From: Chromatiales bacterium
GTDB lineage: Bacteria > Pseudomonadota > Gammaproteobacteria > Chromatiales > Chromatiaceae
Length of the DNA: 64,000 nucleotides
Assembly (NCBI GenBank): GCA_028284585.1
Contig: JANQRK010000066.1
Location: 1-64,000 of the forward strand
Reading direction: 5' to 3'
In this document: piece by piece, positions 1 through 9,076 of the stretch
Numbering within the stretch: position 1 is the stretch's first letter
How the letters are laid out: each line of letters begins with the position of its first letter
Program-made: the position numbers and the translations under genes
Notes under the pieces: generated by a model
The model's database searches: none
Told to the model about the DNA's origin: nothing
Seen by the model: only the letters and a program-made list of their open reading frames with translations

Positions 1-92
1 CCGCCCCCGAAATCGGGATGTGCTGGTGGGCTACCGACGTCTTAAGAATCAGACCTGGGATTTACACTCAGCCAGTCACCCGAGGCCGCATC

Positions 93-1478
93 GTGACTAA
101 GCCAGACTTTGAACAGGCCCGCAATCATCACCATGCAGATCTTCTGGTGCGGGGAGGCACAGTGCTGACGCCCAACGGTCGCGAGCGCATCGACGTGGTC
201 TGTAGCAACGGGCGCATTGTTGCGCTCGGCGATCTGCAAGGCAGTTGGCGCGCCGAGACTACGCTCGACGCCACCGGCCTGCATGTGTTGCCGGGCATTA
301 TCGACAGCCAAGTGCATTTCCGCGAACCTGGTCTGACTCACAAGGAAGACCTGGAAAGTGGTACACGCGGCGCAGTGCTGGGCGGTGTCACCAGCATCTT
401 CGAGATGCCTAACACCAACCCGCTGACCCTGTGGGAAGCCGATTTGCAGGCCAAGCTGGATGCCGCCCAAGGTCGCGCCTGGTGTGACTATGCCTTCTAC
501 ATTGGCGGCTCCGACGTAAATGCCGAGGCATTGCCCAAGCTGGAACAACTGCCGGGTTGTGCGGGAGTCAAGGTCTTTATGGGTAGCTCCTTCGGCGACC
601 TGCTGGCCGACGAGGACACCGTACTGTGCCGCATATTGCGCAACGGCCAGCGTCGCATGGCTGTGCATGCAGAAGACGAGGCACGGCTGCGCGAGCGCAA
701 GGCGCTGGTCGAAGCCAGCGGCGATGTGCGCCAGCATCACCACTGGCGTGACGTGGAGAGCGCGCTCCGGGCCACGCAGCGCATCGTCGGCATGGCGGCA
801 GCAACGGACCGCCGCCTGCACGTGCTGCATGTGACAACGGCCGAGGAGATGGCGTTTCTTGCAATGCACAAACGCCGCGTCACATTGGAAGTCCTGCCGA
901 ATCATCTAACCCTGCATGCGCCTGAATGCTACGAACGCCTGGGCACCTTTGCCCAGCAGAATCCGCCGGTGCGCGAACGACACCATCAGGATGCCTTGTG
1001 GCAAGCTATCCGTGAGGGCGTGGTGGATGTGATCGGCAGCGACCATGCACCGCACACCCAGGAAGAGAAAGCGCTGGCCTACCCGAAATCCCCAGCCGGG
1101 ATGACCGGCGTGCAGACCCTTTTGCCGCTGATGCTCAATCATGTAGATGCCGGTCGCCTCAGCCTACAACGGCTGGTGGACCTGACCAGCGCTGGCCCGG
1201 CGCGAATCTTCGGCATCGAGGGCAAGGGGCGAATTGCATTGGGTTATGACGCCGACCTGACCCTCGTCGATCTGTCGGCACGGCGCACCATCGCCAACGA
1301 CTGGATCACCAGCCTTAGTGCCTGGACCCCCTATGACGGTATGACCGTCACCGGCTGGCCTATCCATACCGTAATTCGCGGCCAGATGGTGGTACGCGAT
1401 GAGCAATTAATCGGCACACCCCAGGGCAAGATGATCCGCTTCCTGGAAACGCCGGGTGAAATGACTGGTGGTGTTTGA
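93..1478 (+). CDS. pyrC: dihydroorotase paralog (class I type, PyrC2-like)
   Basis: Predicted amidohydrolase of the dihydroorotase family (carbamoyl-aspartate to dihydroorotate, pyrimidine synthesis, cytosol). The family signature lies near residues 70-80 (IIDSQVHFREPG). The first His of the usual HxH metal motif is Gln73, while His75 remains. Later metal/active-site motifs VHAED, HVTT and GSDHAPH are present. I chose the GTG at 93 because it follows a GAGG-like site and starts just before conserved sequence. The frame is also open upstream to the window edge (ATG at 18), so the N-terminus is uncertain. The product from 93 is 461 aa, near family length. It sits 25 bp before hisI and is probably co-transcribed with it. 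Dihydroorotase paralogs are known members of Zur regulons. Whether it is catalytically active is inference. Confidence 0.88.
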   Translation: MTKPDFEQARNHHHADLLVRGGTVLTPNGRERIDVVCSNGRIVALGDLQGSWRAETTLDATGLHVLPGIIDSQVHFREPGLTHKEDLESGTRGAVLGGVTSIFEMPNTNPLTLWEADLQAKLDAAQGRAWCDYAFYIGGSDVNAEALPKLEQLPGCAGVKVFMGSSFGDLLADEDTVLCRILRNGQRRMAVHAEDEARLRERKALVEASGDVRQHHHWRDVESALRATQRIVGMAAATDRRLHVLHVTTAEEMAFLAMHKRRVTLEVLPNHLTLHAPECYERLGTFAQQNPPVRERHHQDALWQAIREGVVDVIGSDHAPHTQEEKALAYPKSPAGMTGVQTLLPLMLNHVDAGRLSLQRLVDLTSAGPARIFGIEGKGRIALGYDADLTLVDLSARRTIANDWITSLSAWTPYDGMTVTGWPIHTVIRGQMVVRDEQLIGTPQGKMIRFLETPGEMTGGV

Positions 1479-1503
1479 ATCACCTAATTGAAGGAGAAAC
1501 CGC

Positions 1504-2016
1504 ATGAGCAACCCACCTGATCAACCCGGGGCCGAGGCGACCGACGCCATCAACTTTGTGCCCCGGACCTCCGTCGAGCAAGTCGAAGAGGGCCAGGATC
1601 TTGCCCCGAAATTCGATCGCGACGGACTGATAGCCTGCGTGACTACCGATGCCAAGAGCGGCGAGGTACTGATGCTGGGCTATATGAATCGCGAAGCGTT
1701 GGAGAAAACCATACTTACCGGTGAGGCGCATTACTGGAGCCGCAGCCGTCAAGTGCTGTGGCACAAAGGCGCCACTAGCGGATTGGTGCAACGGGTCGTC
1801 GAGATGCGAATCGATGATGATCAAGATGCAGTATGGCTGCGTGTCACGGTGGCGGCCGGCACCCATAGCGCGCCGGCCAGCTGCCATGTGGGCTATTACA
1901 GCTGCTTCTATCGAACCGTCGAATTGAAGACCGGCAAGATCATCTATGCGGAGAAGAAAAAAACCTTCGATCCAAAAGCAGTTTATGGCGATGCGCCGAA
2001 CCCCACCTTGTTGTGA
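1504..2016 (+). CDS. hisI: phosphoribosyl-AMP cyclohydrolase paralog (HisI2-like)
   Basis: HisI domain protein of 170 aa that would open the adenine ring of phosphoribosyl-AMP in histidine synthesis. Seen motifs are LMLGYMN (about residue 57), YWSRSR, WHKGATSG and SCFYR. Canonical HisI binds Zn with a Cys in a D-C-D-x-D motif plus two downstream Cys. Here that motif reads DDDQD with Asp105 in the Cys position, while Cys127 and Cys134 remain. An ideal AAGGAG ribosome site precedes the ATG. There is a roughly 40-residue N-terminal extension before the conserved core. HisI paralogs occur in Zur regulons, which fits the neighbouring pyrC paralog and the island. Use of a different metal or weaker Zn demand is inference. 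Confidence 0.88.
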   Translation: MSNPPDQPGAEATDAINFVPRTSVEQVEEGQDLAPKFDRDGLIACVTTDAKSGEVLMLGYMNREALEKTILTGEAHYWSRSRQVLWHKGATSGLVQRVVEMRIDDDQDAVWLRVTVAAGTHSAPASCHVGYYSCFYRTVELKTGKIIYAEKKKTFDPKAVYGDAPNPTLL

Positions 2017-2025
2017 TGAAAGTTT

Positions 2026-3678
2026 GTGAGTGATTGCACTTCGAAGATCAAGACGGCTATCGACTACCATGAGCGTACCGAGCATCGGCTACCCGATCGC
2101 TTCGCAGCCTCGCTCGGTTATCTCGATTGGGAGACACAACCTGAGCCGTTTCGTATCTATGAGGGTGCCGAGTGTTTCCAGCTTCCGCTATGTGAGCCAT
2201 TGAACGCCACGGAACCCTCATGGGAGGAGACGCGCTCGAACACGCCTATTCCGCCCAGTAGCTTCGATAAGAATACCTTTTCCCAACTGTTATACGACTC
2301 GCTGGCCATCTCGGCATGGAAAAAATCGGGCCCCTCGTCCTGGGCGCTGCGTTGCAATCCTTCGAGCGGTAATCTCCATCCAACTGAGGCTTATGTTCTC
2401 ACTGGCCCAATAGCCGGGCTGTCGTCACAGCCTGCTTTGCTTCACTATGCGGCCAGCGATCATGCAGTGGAAGCATTGCGCTGGCTAGACCCCAATGTTT
2501 TCTCGGACTTCTGTCAACAATTGCCAACGCATGCCTTTGTGCTGGGTCTATCGAGCATCGTGTGGCGTGAGGCATGGAAATACGGTGAGCGCGCATTTCG
2601 CTACTGTATGCACGATGTGGGGCACGCGATCCAGGCCATTGCCGGCGCAGCCCGCATACTCGGTTGGCGGGTGCGCCGTATCGAAGGTCTGACGGCGGAC
2701 CAAATGGATCGACTGCTCGCACTCGATGGCAGGGACGGGCCCGAGGCAGAGCACGCCGATGTGCTGTTGGCAATTGAGCCCCTTCCTGCACAAGCAGATG
2801 ATCCGGTTCACCTTGCGTTGCCCGACAATCTTCTGAGCGGAATGTGCCCGCCGGCATTCGGCACGCCCAATCGGCTTTCTGCTGAACACCACGCTTGGCC
2901 CGTACTGGCAGAGGTCGAGGAAGCAACGCGCGACAGCGGATTGCCCTATGGGGATCCCGACGCTGAGCGATTGGGAATCTCATCTGAATCACAAGCAGCG
3001 TCGCCTTCAGCGCGCATGTTGGTGCGCAGGCGGCGCAGTGCGGTAGATTTTGACGGCAGTAGCGGAATGACCTCTGAGCAGTTGTATCGCATGTTGAGTA
3101 CATTGGTTCCAGCGCTCACACCAACTTTGTGGACGGCTTTTCCGCACCGGCCACGCGTACACCCCGTAGTGTACTTGCATCGGATTGAAGGTTTGGAACC
3201 CGGCCTTGCCGTACTCGTTCGCAACCGCGCCCACGAGCCCGACTTGCATGCAGCGTTTTCACGCATGCAGCAATGGGAAAAGCCGCTTAATTGCCCGGAT
3301 GCGTTGCCGCTCTATCGTTTGCTATCAGTTGACACCCGCGAGATGGGCTACCTGCTGCATTGTTATCAGGGTATTGCCGCGGATGGTGCACTGGTCGTCT
3401 CGATGATTGCCAGCTTCGACGACGGGTTTCAGAGCTTCGGCGCGCCGGTCTGGCGGTATCTGCACTGGGAGGCGGGTGCCATTGGGCAACTGCTTTATCT
3501 GGAAGCGGAGGCCTTGGAATTATCCGCGACAGGCATTGGCTGTTTTTTCGATCAGGGTATCCATGATTTACTCGGGCTCGAAGGCGGTCGTTTTCGAATG
3601 CTCTATGGCACTGCCATTGGACGTGCCGTCCATGATCCTCGCATCCAGACGCTTCCCGCTTATCGAAGAAGGGCATGA
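2026..3678 (+). CDS. SagB/ThcOx-type double nitroreductase-fold oxidoreductase
   Basis: A 550-aa protein with two nitroreductase-like halves. The N-terminal half (about 75-280) has RCNPSSGNLHPTEAY, the FMN-site motif typical of SagB-type dehydrogenases. The C-terminal half (about 325-545) starts with RRRRSAVDF and carries the TGIGCFFD...LLGL signature. Proteins of this kind are FMN-dependent oxidoreductases. Some oxidise azolines in modified peptides, but no cyclodehydratase or precursor peptide is visible here, so the substrate is unknown. The start is GTG at 2026, nine bases after the hisI stop, suggesting translational coupling. Membership of the pyrC-hisI operon in a metal-starvation island is unusual for this family. 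Family assignment is firm, role is not. Confidence 0.78.
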   Translation: MSDCTSKIKTAIDYHERTEHRLPDRFAASLGYLDWETQPEPFRIYEGAECFQLPLCEPLNATEPSWEETRSNTPIPPSSFDKNTFSQLLYDSLAISAWKKSGPSSWALRCNPSSGNLHPTEAYVLTGPIAGLSSQPALLHYAASDHAVEALRWLDPNVFSDFCQQLPTHAFVLGLSSIVWREAWKYGERAFRYCMHDVGHAIQAIAGAARILGWRVRRIEGLTADQMDRLLALDGRDGPEAEHADVLLAIEPLPAQADDPVHLALPDNLLSGMCPPAFGTPNRLSAEHHAWPVLAEVEEATRDSGLPYGDPDAERLGISSESQAASPSARMLVRRRRSAVDFDGSSGMTSEQLYRMLSTLVPALTPTLWTAFPHRPRVHPVVYLHRIEGLEPGLAVLVRNRAHEPDLHAAFSRMQQWEKPLNCPDALPLYRLLSVDTREMGYLLHCYQGIAADGALVVSMIASFDDGFQSFGAPVWRYLHWEAGAIGQLLYLEAEALELSATGIGCFFDQGIHDLLGLEGGRFRMLYGTAIGRAVHDPRIQTLPAYRRRA

Positions 3679-3744
3679 CCGGTTTTCGGAAACATTTCAT
3701 GCATATATTCCCATCCTGCGCATGTGTTCTGATTTGCGGTAAAT

Positions 3745-4707
3745 ATGACTGACCTACCCATTCCAAGCGCCTTAACAATCCACCAGATTCTGGGCTTAGA
3801 ACCAGGACCGAAACTGGTCGTTTTTGGTGCCGTGCACGGCAATGAGACTTGTGGGACAGTCGCCATCCGACGTGTCGTACAAGAGCTTGAGCAGGGCGCC
3901 TTGAGTGTCGAGCGCGGTACGCTGACGCTGGTGCCGGTGGTCAATCCGTTGGCGTATCAGTTAAAGCGGCGTCATGGCGACCGCAACCTGAATCGTAATA
4001 TGTGCGTCACCAACAATTCGCAAGACTTCGAGGACAGGCTATCCAATGTGATTTGCCCGTTGCTGGAAGCGCATGACGTTTTGCTCGATCTGCACTCCTT
4101 CCACACGCCTGGCATACCGTTCGCGCTGCTCGGCCCGCAGAATAACAGTGACCGCCTGGAACCTTTCTCAAAGGCTGAAGAGGAAGAAGCCCTGGCGCTG
4201 CATTTGGGCGTTGATCGCTTCGTGGAAGGCTGGCTGGAAACCTATGGCCAAGGTGTACGCGATCGTCAGGCACGAGGCGCTGAGGCTCATGTCGACTATG
4301 GTGTCGGTACGACCGAAACGATCCGCCGCTACGGTGGCATCGGGATCACCCTCGAGTGTGGCCAACATGACGAAGACGTGGCCCCACAGGTCGCCTATCG
4401 TGCAATCCGGGCAGCCCTGGCTCACTTGGGTATGGCTGCGGCCGAACGTCAGCCTTTACCGCCTTCTCAGCCGGAAGTTATTCGCCTGTACAAGGTGTTA
4501 GATCGGCTGCACCCTGATGACCGTCTCTGCCGAGACTGGCGCAGTTTCGAAGAAATCAAGCAAGGTGATGTGCTTGCCGTGCGCCACGATGGTGCTGAAC
4601 TGACCGCGGACCAAAACGGGTGGATCGTATTCCCTAATCCAGCGGCCCAGGTGGACCAAGAGTGGTTTTATCTCGCGAAGAGATCGAACCGCTTACGCCT
4701 TTGTTAA
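3745..4707 (+). CDS. succinylglutamate desuccinylase/aspartoacylase-family (M14) amidohydrolase
   Basis: A 320-aa AstE/AspA-family zinc hydrolase. The first metal motif is GAVHGNE (His31, Glu34), followed by RHGDRNLNR around residue 77 and the second His in DLHSFH. A C-terminal beta-rich region after about residue 245 matches the family's extra domain. These enzymes cleave N-acyl amino acids or related amides. The substrate cannot be told from sequence. All zinc ligands are kept, unlike the upstream pyrC and hisI paralogs, so it may act on a zinc-related metabolite or metallophore (inference). It starts at ATG 67 bp after the nitroreductase stop and ends convergent with the Crp/Fnr gene. A degenerate copy of its 3' end lies at 28907-28963. 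Confidence 0.8.
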   Translation: MTDLPIPSALTIHQILGLEPGPKLVVFGAVHGNETCGTVAIRRVVQELEQGALSVERGTLTLVPVVNPLAYQLKRRHGDRNLNRNMCVTNNSQDFEDRLSNVICPLLEAHDVLLDLHSFHTPGIPFALLGPQNNSDRLEPFSKAEEEEALALHLGVDRFVEGWLETYGQGVRDRQARGAEAHVDYGVGTTETIRRYGGIGITLECGQHDEDVAPQVAYRAIRAALAHLGMAAAERQPLPPSQPEVIRLYKVLDRLHPDDRLCRDWRSFEEIKQGDVLAVRHDGAELTADQNGWIVFPNPAAQVDQEWFYLAKRSNRLRLC

Positions 4708-4726
4708 AGATGTCGTCACTGTGTTG

Positions 4727-4743
4727 CCCCACCAGGGCTGGGG
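4727..4743. terminator. possible hairpin between convergent genes
   Basis: CCCCA and TGGGG can pair across a seven-base loop in the 60-bp gap between the convergent M14 and Crp/Fnr genes. There is no T-run, so this is only a weak terminator candidate. Confidence 0.3.
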
Positions 4744-4767
4744 AGACTCCCATATTCGTCTCGCGCT

Positions 4768-5511
4768 TTAGCCAGATTTTGCATCCATGCTGCTACCTAT
4801 TAGCCTCTCCACCGCCTCGTCGGCGCTAGCGACTTCCATGAACAGCATCCGAACGCCCGTTTGCAGACCACATGTCGTGCGCAACTGTCCTAGGGCCGTG
4901 GTCACGGTTTGGCGACAGCAGCCGATCATGTCTCCGATTTCTTGGTGGGTGATGGGAATATCGATACAAATGCGACCATCACGCTCGCGTCCGTACCGTT
5001 GAAACAAGCGCGCAAGCAGCTTAGTCAAGCGGGCATTCACATCGGTGCTTGTGAGGTCAAGCATCATGTCGCCCAGTACACGCATACGCCCGGCTAGAAT
5101 ATCGATTACATCCAGAGCCACTTTGGGATGCAAGTGAAGGAACTCTCGAAAGCGCGCCCTTTCGATTACGATCATCTCTATATCACTGCAAGCCTGGGCA
5201 GAGATATTGCGTTTTGAGCCGGTCCAAACCTCCGAGAGCCCAAACAGCTCCCCCGAAAAGCAGAACCACATGATGACTTCCTTGCCGTGAAGAGACTGTT
5301 CGTAAATTTTGGCCCGCCCTTTTATCAGGATATATACGTTTCTACAGAGATCTCCCGCCCGAAAAATGAACGAGTCTCGGGCGAGTTTCTTGAAACGACC
5401 CATTTCTCGAAGCGCTGATTCATCGGTGTCCGAGAGCCGCTGCAGCAGGCTAGTGGAAGGCGCTTGTTTAGGTCTGAGCATCGAGTTGGAGGGAACCTGG
5501 CTGGTTTTCAT
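4768..5511 (-). CDS. Crp/Fnr-family transcriptional regulator
   Basis: A 247-aa regulator with an N-terminal cyclic-nucleotide-binding-like beta-roll (about 25-140, with the FSGELFGLSE loop), a dimerisation helix, and a C-terminal winged helix (about 165-225) containing ITHQEIGDMIGCCRQTVT as the recognition helix. The N-terminal region lacks the Fnr four-Cys iron-sulfur pattern. ATG at 5511 is preferred because a GGAG site lies nine bases upstream. A TTG two codons earlier is also open. It transcribes toward the M14 gene. The effector and targets are unknown. It is the only DNA-binding regulator in the island, as no Zur gene is in the window. Confidence 0.85.
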   Translation of the reverse strand: MKTSQVPSNSMLRPKQAPSTSLLQRLSDTDESALREMGRFKKLARDSFIFRAGDLCRNVYILIKGRAKIYEQSLHGKEVIMWFCFSGELFGLSEVWTGSKRNISAQACSDIEMIVIERARFREFLHLHPKVALDVIDILAGRMRVLGDMMLDLTSTDVNARLTKLLARLFQRYGRERDGRICIDIPITHQEIGDMIGCCRQTVTTALGQLRTTCGLQTGVRMLFMEVASADEAVERLIGSSMDAKSG

Positions 5512-5936
5512 TTCCAATCTCTCCGCAATTAGCAGCTCTGCGAACCTCTAGACACTACACGATGCGACCCGAATGACCAAACCAACACTTAAGCGAAACG
5601 TTTGTTTGAACGGCCCCGCTAAGTGTTTTTCCGTGAATCCATCTACCGCCGCGAGTTACCACAGACGCTCGCTAACGGTCGTGCCGACGCAGCGCTAGCA
5701 CCTCATCGTTTCGCAGGGCCGTTACACGAGATCCTACTCAGATTTCATCAGGCTCGTTGATTCTCCCGAGGATGCGGGCAACGTCGCCACACATTGCACA
5801 GCCGCTTTGCCGGAGACGAGCTAGCACGTGGTGGTGTTGCCAACAGCGCCCCGGCCTGCGGGCGGCAAAGATCTGCCACTCGCTTAGGCTACGGCGTACA
5901 CCCGAAGATTGAGGCAGGGAGAACCAAGATTCTGAT
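5512..5936. other. intergenic, no gene recognised
   Basis: About 425 bp between the Crp/Fnr gene start and the 3' end of the DUF3604 gene. I see no convincing coding sequence. A minus-strand frame reaching from here into the DUF3604 gene has no recognisable features. Promoter for the Crp/Fnr gene is presumably here. Confidence 0.4.
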
Positions 5937-8363
5937 TCAACGAAACGTAATGAACATGGCTGACGTCCACACTTTACCGTCATCATTTTCACGGCCTAGG
6001 AAGTACACTGGGCGGTGACCGTGCGGGCCGTTCTGGGTATCAATATCAATTGACCCTTGGACATCCCGAGGCACGTCGCCATCCGCTAAGCGCTCGATCG
6101 ACAAAAACATTTCAGCACCGCCGAGTTCTTTGCGTATAAGCCCGCTCGACTCCAGTAGCTCCTGGCCTGAGATCTCCCAATCAAATTCGGGGCAATGCGC
6201 AAACGGGTTTCCCGCCAACGGATCACCGACTTTGATGTACCCATCGATGGCCCCTTTCACGCGAATGCGGCAATTGGCCAGGCCATCCACCCACAGTTCG
6301 ACCCCATCGGCATCGCCGTAGGTGTCGCTTCGAAAACCGACATCAGTGGTCCCCGTCCGCCAGCACGACTCCTCAATGTGCTCAAAGCCCATACCCTTGA
6401 AGTCATTGATGGTGCCGTTGATGACGGATATGACGCCTTTCCATTCACACCAACGGTATCGGTCCCTGATCCGCGCCCCGCCCCAACGGATGCGGATTCG
6501 CCGATCGGAGAATCCCGCCTCTTCGTGCAGGTTTCGGCTGTAGATACAACCGGTGTGATCCCAAGCCGAGATTTCATCCCAGCCAGCATCGCCGAGGAAT
6601 CGATAGTTCAGCGTTGCCGGGCCTTCATGTGTGAATTCGTCACCCTGCATGTAATCGCCGCAGCGGACAAAGCCGAAAGAGCGTTTTCCGGTAACCGCAC
6701 AGGTATGCCGCGCACGCAGCGCCCGTCCGACGGACTTGCGGTCGACGCCGTCTGAAAAAATGGCTGTCACACCGCCGTGGACGCCAAACACTTGGGTTCC
6801 GGGTGCGCCACCACCGGGCCGGCCGCGATGCTCATCACCACTCCCGTAAGCCCCAAATTTGTGACCGCGGGCCATAGCATCCTTGTAAAGCCAATCGAAA
6901 TGTCCCCACGCCGAGCAAACCTCAAGCAATCGTTCCAGCTCGGGATGATGCCAGTCGAGGATACATCGACGCCCCCCCACATGCGGCATTATCAGATGGT
7001 TTTCTGGATCGTGAATGTAAGTGCGCCAAAGCAGTTCCAGCGGCCAGGCCCCTGGCTTGACCGCCTCACCGGACATCTTTTCGTTCCATTCGAACGATCG
7101 GGCGTTGCCTTGTCCATCCGGTCGCTTCGGAAACTGCGGATCCTCATCGTGGAGGAAAACAACGCAATGATCGCCGCCCGCAGCTGAACTGCCGCACCAC
7201 TCCTGGTTCGGATAAACGACGAAAGTCCCCGGATCATTCAATTCCTGAACGAAACTCTCGCTGATGTTCCAGTCCTTCTCATTAATCTGAAAATCGTTAG
7301 CTGTATACGTCATGACATCGAGTGCCATACAGTCACGTGCATAACGTATGTTGTAGTCGGCATCGTTGATGCCAACCGTATCTTCGGCGTGACAATGGAG
7401 GTCGCCGAACAAGATTCGCGGCACGGGGCAGTCGTCATCAATCGTGACGTAGAACTCGCCTGGCTCTACGTCGGGGCGATCCGGCAAGCTTGCGCGCACG
7501 TGGAGTTCGCCTTTTTTTAGCGGCAAATCCGTGATCTTGACGAAAGCCCAATGATCAGTCCGTTGTCGGCCGTCCGTGTTAAGGGAGTGGTGGGAGGAGT
7601 AGACTTCCTTGTCATCACGGAACGCTTTGACCAAGACCTGTTCGTCCATGTCAACGCATGCGTTTCCCCAGACATCATCGACTCTAACATTCAAAGTCAG
7701 CGGCTCGCCTGATCTCGCCATACGGGACCCACGAACTTCCACTTTGTGGGGATCACCTGCAACGATATCAAATGAAATGTCGCCCGGAACCGGCGCGAAC
7801 CGGGAAGAGCCCAACGGATCAACGTAGCAGCGGAACCGGAAGTTTTCTTCGACAAAGGTTTGAACCCGGGTGCCAGGCCCACCCTGGCGACGATCGCCCA
7901 TTCTGATGATGATTCGGTCACCTGGGTTGAGATAGCCATCGACTGTATCGACGATTATCGCTTTCTGAAACGGGCGTTCATGTCCTTTTTGATCAAATCG
8001 GACTTTCAGAGACTGGACGGTTGCCGGGCTCTGTCCTTCGACCAAAGGCGCGGCTTTGTATTCCGCAGAAACAAAGTTTGCTGCCGTCGGATCGGAAGTC
8101 TGAAACAGCGCCCAATCGGAATAGAATTTGAACGTCGCCTTTATCCAGGCACCATCGGCCAAACCCGCTTCGCCTATTGTGTAGACCAGCTTGATTTCGG
8201 TCCATTCCCCGGCCACCAGAGACTTCGTCGGGCAGGTGACACAGCCAAGAAAGGGGATTTTCCGATTCTTCGTAAACAGGCCGACTGGCGCCACGTAGGG
8301 TCCGAGCTCCTTGCGGAGAGACTCTTCTGTGATGTCTTCGCGTTCGTCAACTAGCCTGTCCAC
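5937..8363 (-). CDS. DUF3604 (PHP-like metal-dependent hydrolase) protein
   Basis: An 808-aa protein with a beta-rich N-terminal half (about 1-325) and a PHP/metallo-amidohydrolase-like half beginning with FGDLHCHAEDTVG, followed by YTANDF, YPNQEW, MPHVGG and GSGDEHRGRPGG. The spaced His/Asp/Glu residues are typical metal ligands. This matches DUF3604-type proteins, whose substrates are unknown. No signal peptide is seen, so it is probably cytosolic. The start is GTG at 8363, eight bases after an AGGAG site. It stands alone on the minus strand between the Crp/Fnr regulator and a broken znuC copy. A role in zinc limitation rests only on position. Confidence 0.7.
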   Translation of the reverse strand: MDRLVDEREDITEESLRKELGPYVAPVGLFTKNRKIPFLGCVTCPTKSLVAGEWTEIKLVYTIGEAGLADGAWIKATFKFYSDWALFQTSDPTAANFVSAEYKAAPLVEGQSPATVQSLKVRFDQKGHERPFQKAIIVDTVDGYLNPGDRIIIRMGDRRQGGPGTRVQTFVEENFRFRCYVDPLGSSRFAPVPGDISFDIVAGDPHKVEVRGSRMARSGEPLTLNVRVDDVWGNACVDMDEQVLVKAFRDDKEVYSSHHSLNTDGRQRTDHWAFVKITDLPLKKGELHVRASLPDRPDVEPGEFYVTIDDDCPVPRILFGDLHCHAEDTVGINDADYNIRYARDCMALDVMTYTANDFQINEKDWNISESFVQELNDPGTFVVYPNQEWCGSSAAGGDHCVVFLHDEDPQFPKRPDGQGNARSFEWNEKMSGEAVKPGAWPLELLWRTYIHDPENHLIMPHVGGRRCILDWHHPELERLLEVCSAWGHFDWLYKDAMARGHKFGAYGSGDEHRGRPGGGAPGTQVFGVHGGVTAIFSDGVDRKSVGRALRARHTCAVTGKRSFGFVRCGDYMQGDEFTHEGPATLNYRFLGDAGWDEISAWDHTGCIYSRNLHEEAGFSDRRIRIRWGGARIRDRYRWCEWKGVISVINGTINDFKGMGFEHIEESCWRTGTTDVGFRSDTYGDADGVELWVDGLANCRIRVKGAIDGYIKVGDPLAGNPFAHCPEFDWEISGQELLESSGLIRKELGGAEMFLSIERLADGDVPRDVQGSIDIDTQNGPHGHRPVYFLGRENDDGKVWTSAMFITFR

Positions 8364-8625
8364 TCCACACTCCTCGACCTGCAGTCATTGTTGTCACTAC
8401 TGTTACGCTAACATCCCCAGAACGCTTGCTCTTGTCGTACAGCCGACACCAAGCCCTTTTTAGCGTCTTGGTAAGTGGATCCATAACCCGTTGCGACCAA
8501 GATGATTGCGCAATGGTCGGTGTCAGACAGTGAACTCGTCTAGGTAAGCGGCCAGATCAGGCGGGGCAGTGCGCCTGCGGCTTGCTCTTGACAGTTGCCG
8601 TCATAGAGACGGGTATTCGCCGCGT
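8364..8625. other. intergenic, no gene recognised
   Basis: Between the DUF3604 start and the znuC relic. Nothing coding is seen. It may carry the promoter for the DUF3604 gene. Confidence 0.35.
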
Positions 8626-8820
8626 ATGGCCGATCCAGGGGCGAAACAAGTATCAGTCTCGTCTAGCGAAGTCGTGAGTCTATGGGGAGCCAATGGTTGC
8701 GGTAATCCGACATTTTTCCGCGCCGTTACCGACAAGGTACGTGTCTTCGCCGGTAGTCTAGAGCGCCTACCTGGGTTACCGTTGGGATTAGAATCCCAAC
8801 AGCCAACAAGGCGTCGATAG
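8626..8820 (+). pseudogene. znuC: znuC remnant (zinc ABC transporter ATPase fragment)
   Basis: The translation matches the N-terminal part of the intact znuC at 35257-35826. Aligned landmarks are EVVSLWGANGCGNPT against EVVGLWGANGSGKST, then RVFAGSLE against RIFAGTLE and LESQQPTR against QMQQPVR. The Walker A Lys is lost (GSGKST to GCGNPT), so it cannot bind ATP normally. A possible decayed signature segment follows to about 8860. No transporter partner genes remain beside it. It looks like the relic of a second znu locus or of a partial duplication. Confidence 0.75.
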
Positions 8821-9076
8821 AAGCTTGCGCTGGGCGGGGATCGGAGGCTGCTTCGCCTGCCGATGACAGTCATTCAGCAATGAAAGCTGTTGAGGCGGCT
8901 CCCGGCCGGAGTGAGACGACGAAGCTGCCTTCGAGAACGGCGTATTCATCAAAGGGTACAGAACAAAAGTAGTTGGCCGCTACCCATAATCGTCAGTTTT
9001 GGAATAGAGTCGATGTAGCTCTGACGACGGAAATTCCTTACGGTTTGAGAACTAGCCACTAAGCAAGGATTTGCCT
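8821..9076. other. intergenic, no gene recognised
   Basis: Separates the znuC relic from the serine hydrolase. It presumably holds the hydrolase promoter. No Zur-like box was found by eye. Confidence 0.35.

Noticed and set aside
2289-2300. GTTATACGACTC resembling the Zur-like box
   Set aside because: Lies inside the nitroreductase coding region and lacks the right half-site.
2399-3103. Long minus-strand frame opposite the nitroreductase gene
   Set aside because: Shadow of a real gene, with low-complexity Arg/Ala-rich translation and no family features.
5738-5992. Minus-strand 84-codon frame after the DUF3604 gene
   Set aside because: Overlaps the 3' end of the DUF3604 gene in another frame and has no recognisable motif or ribosome site.
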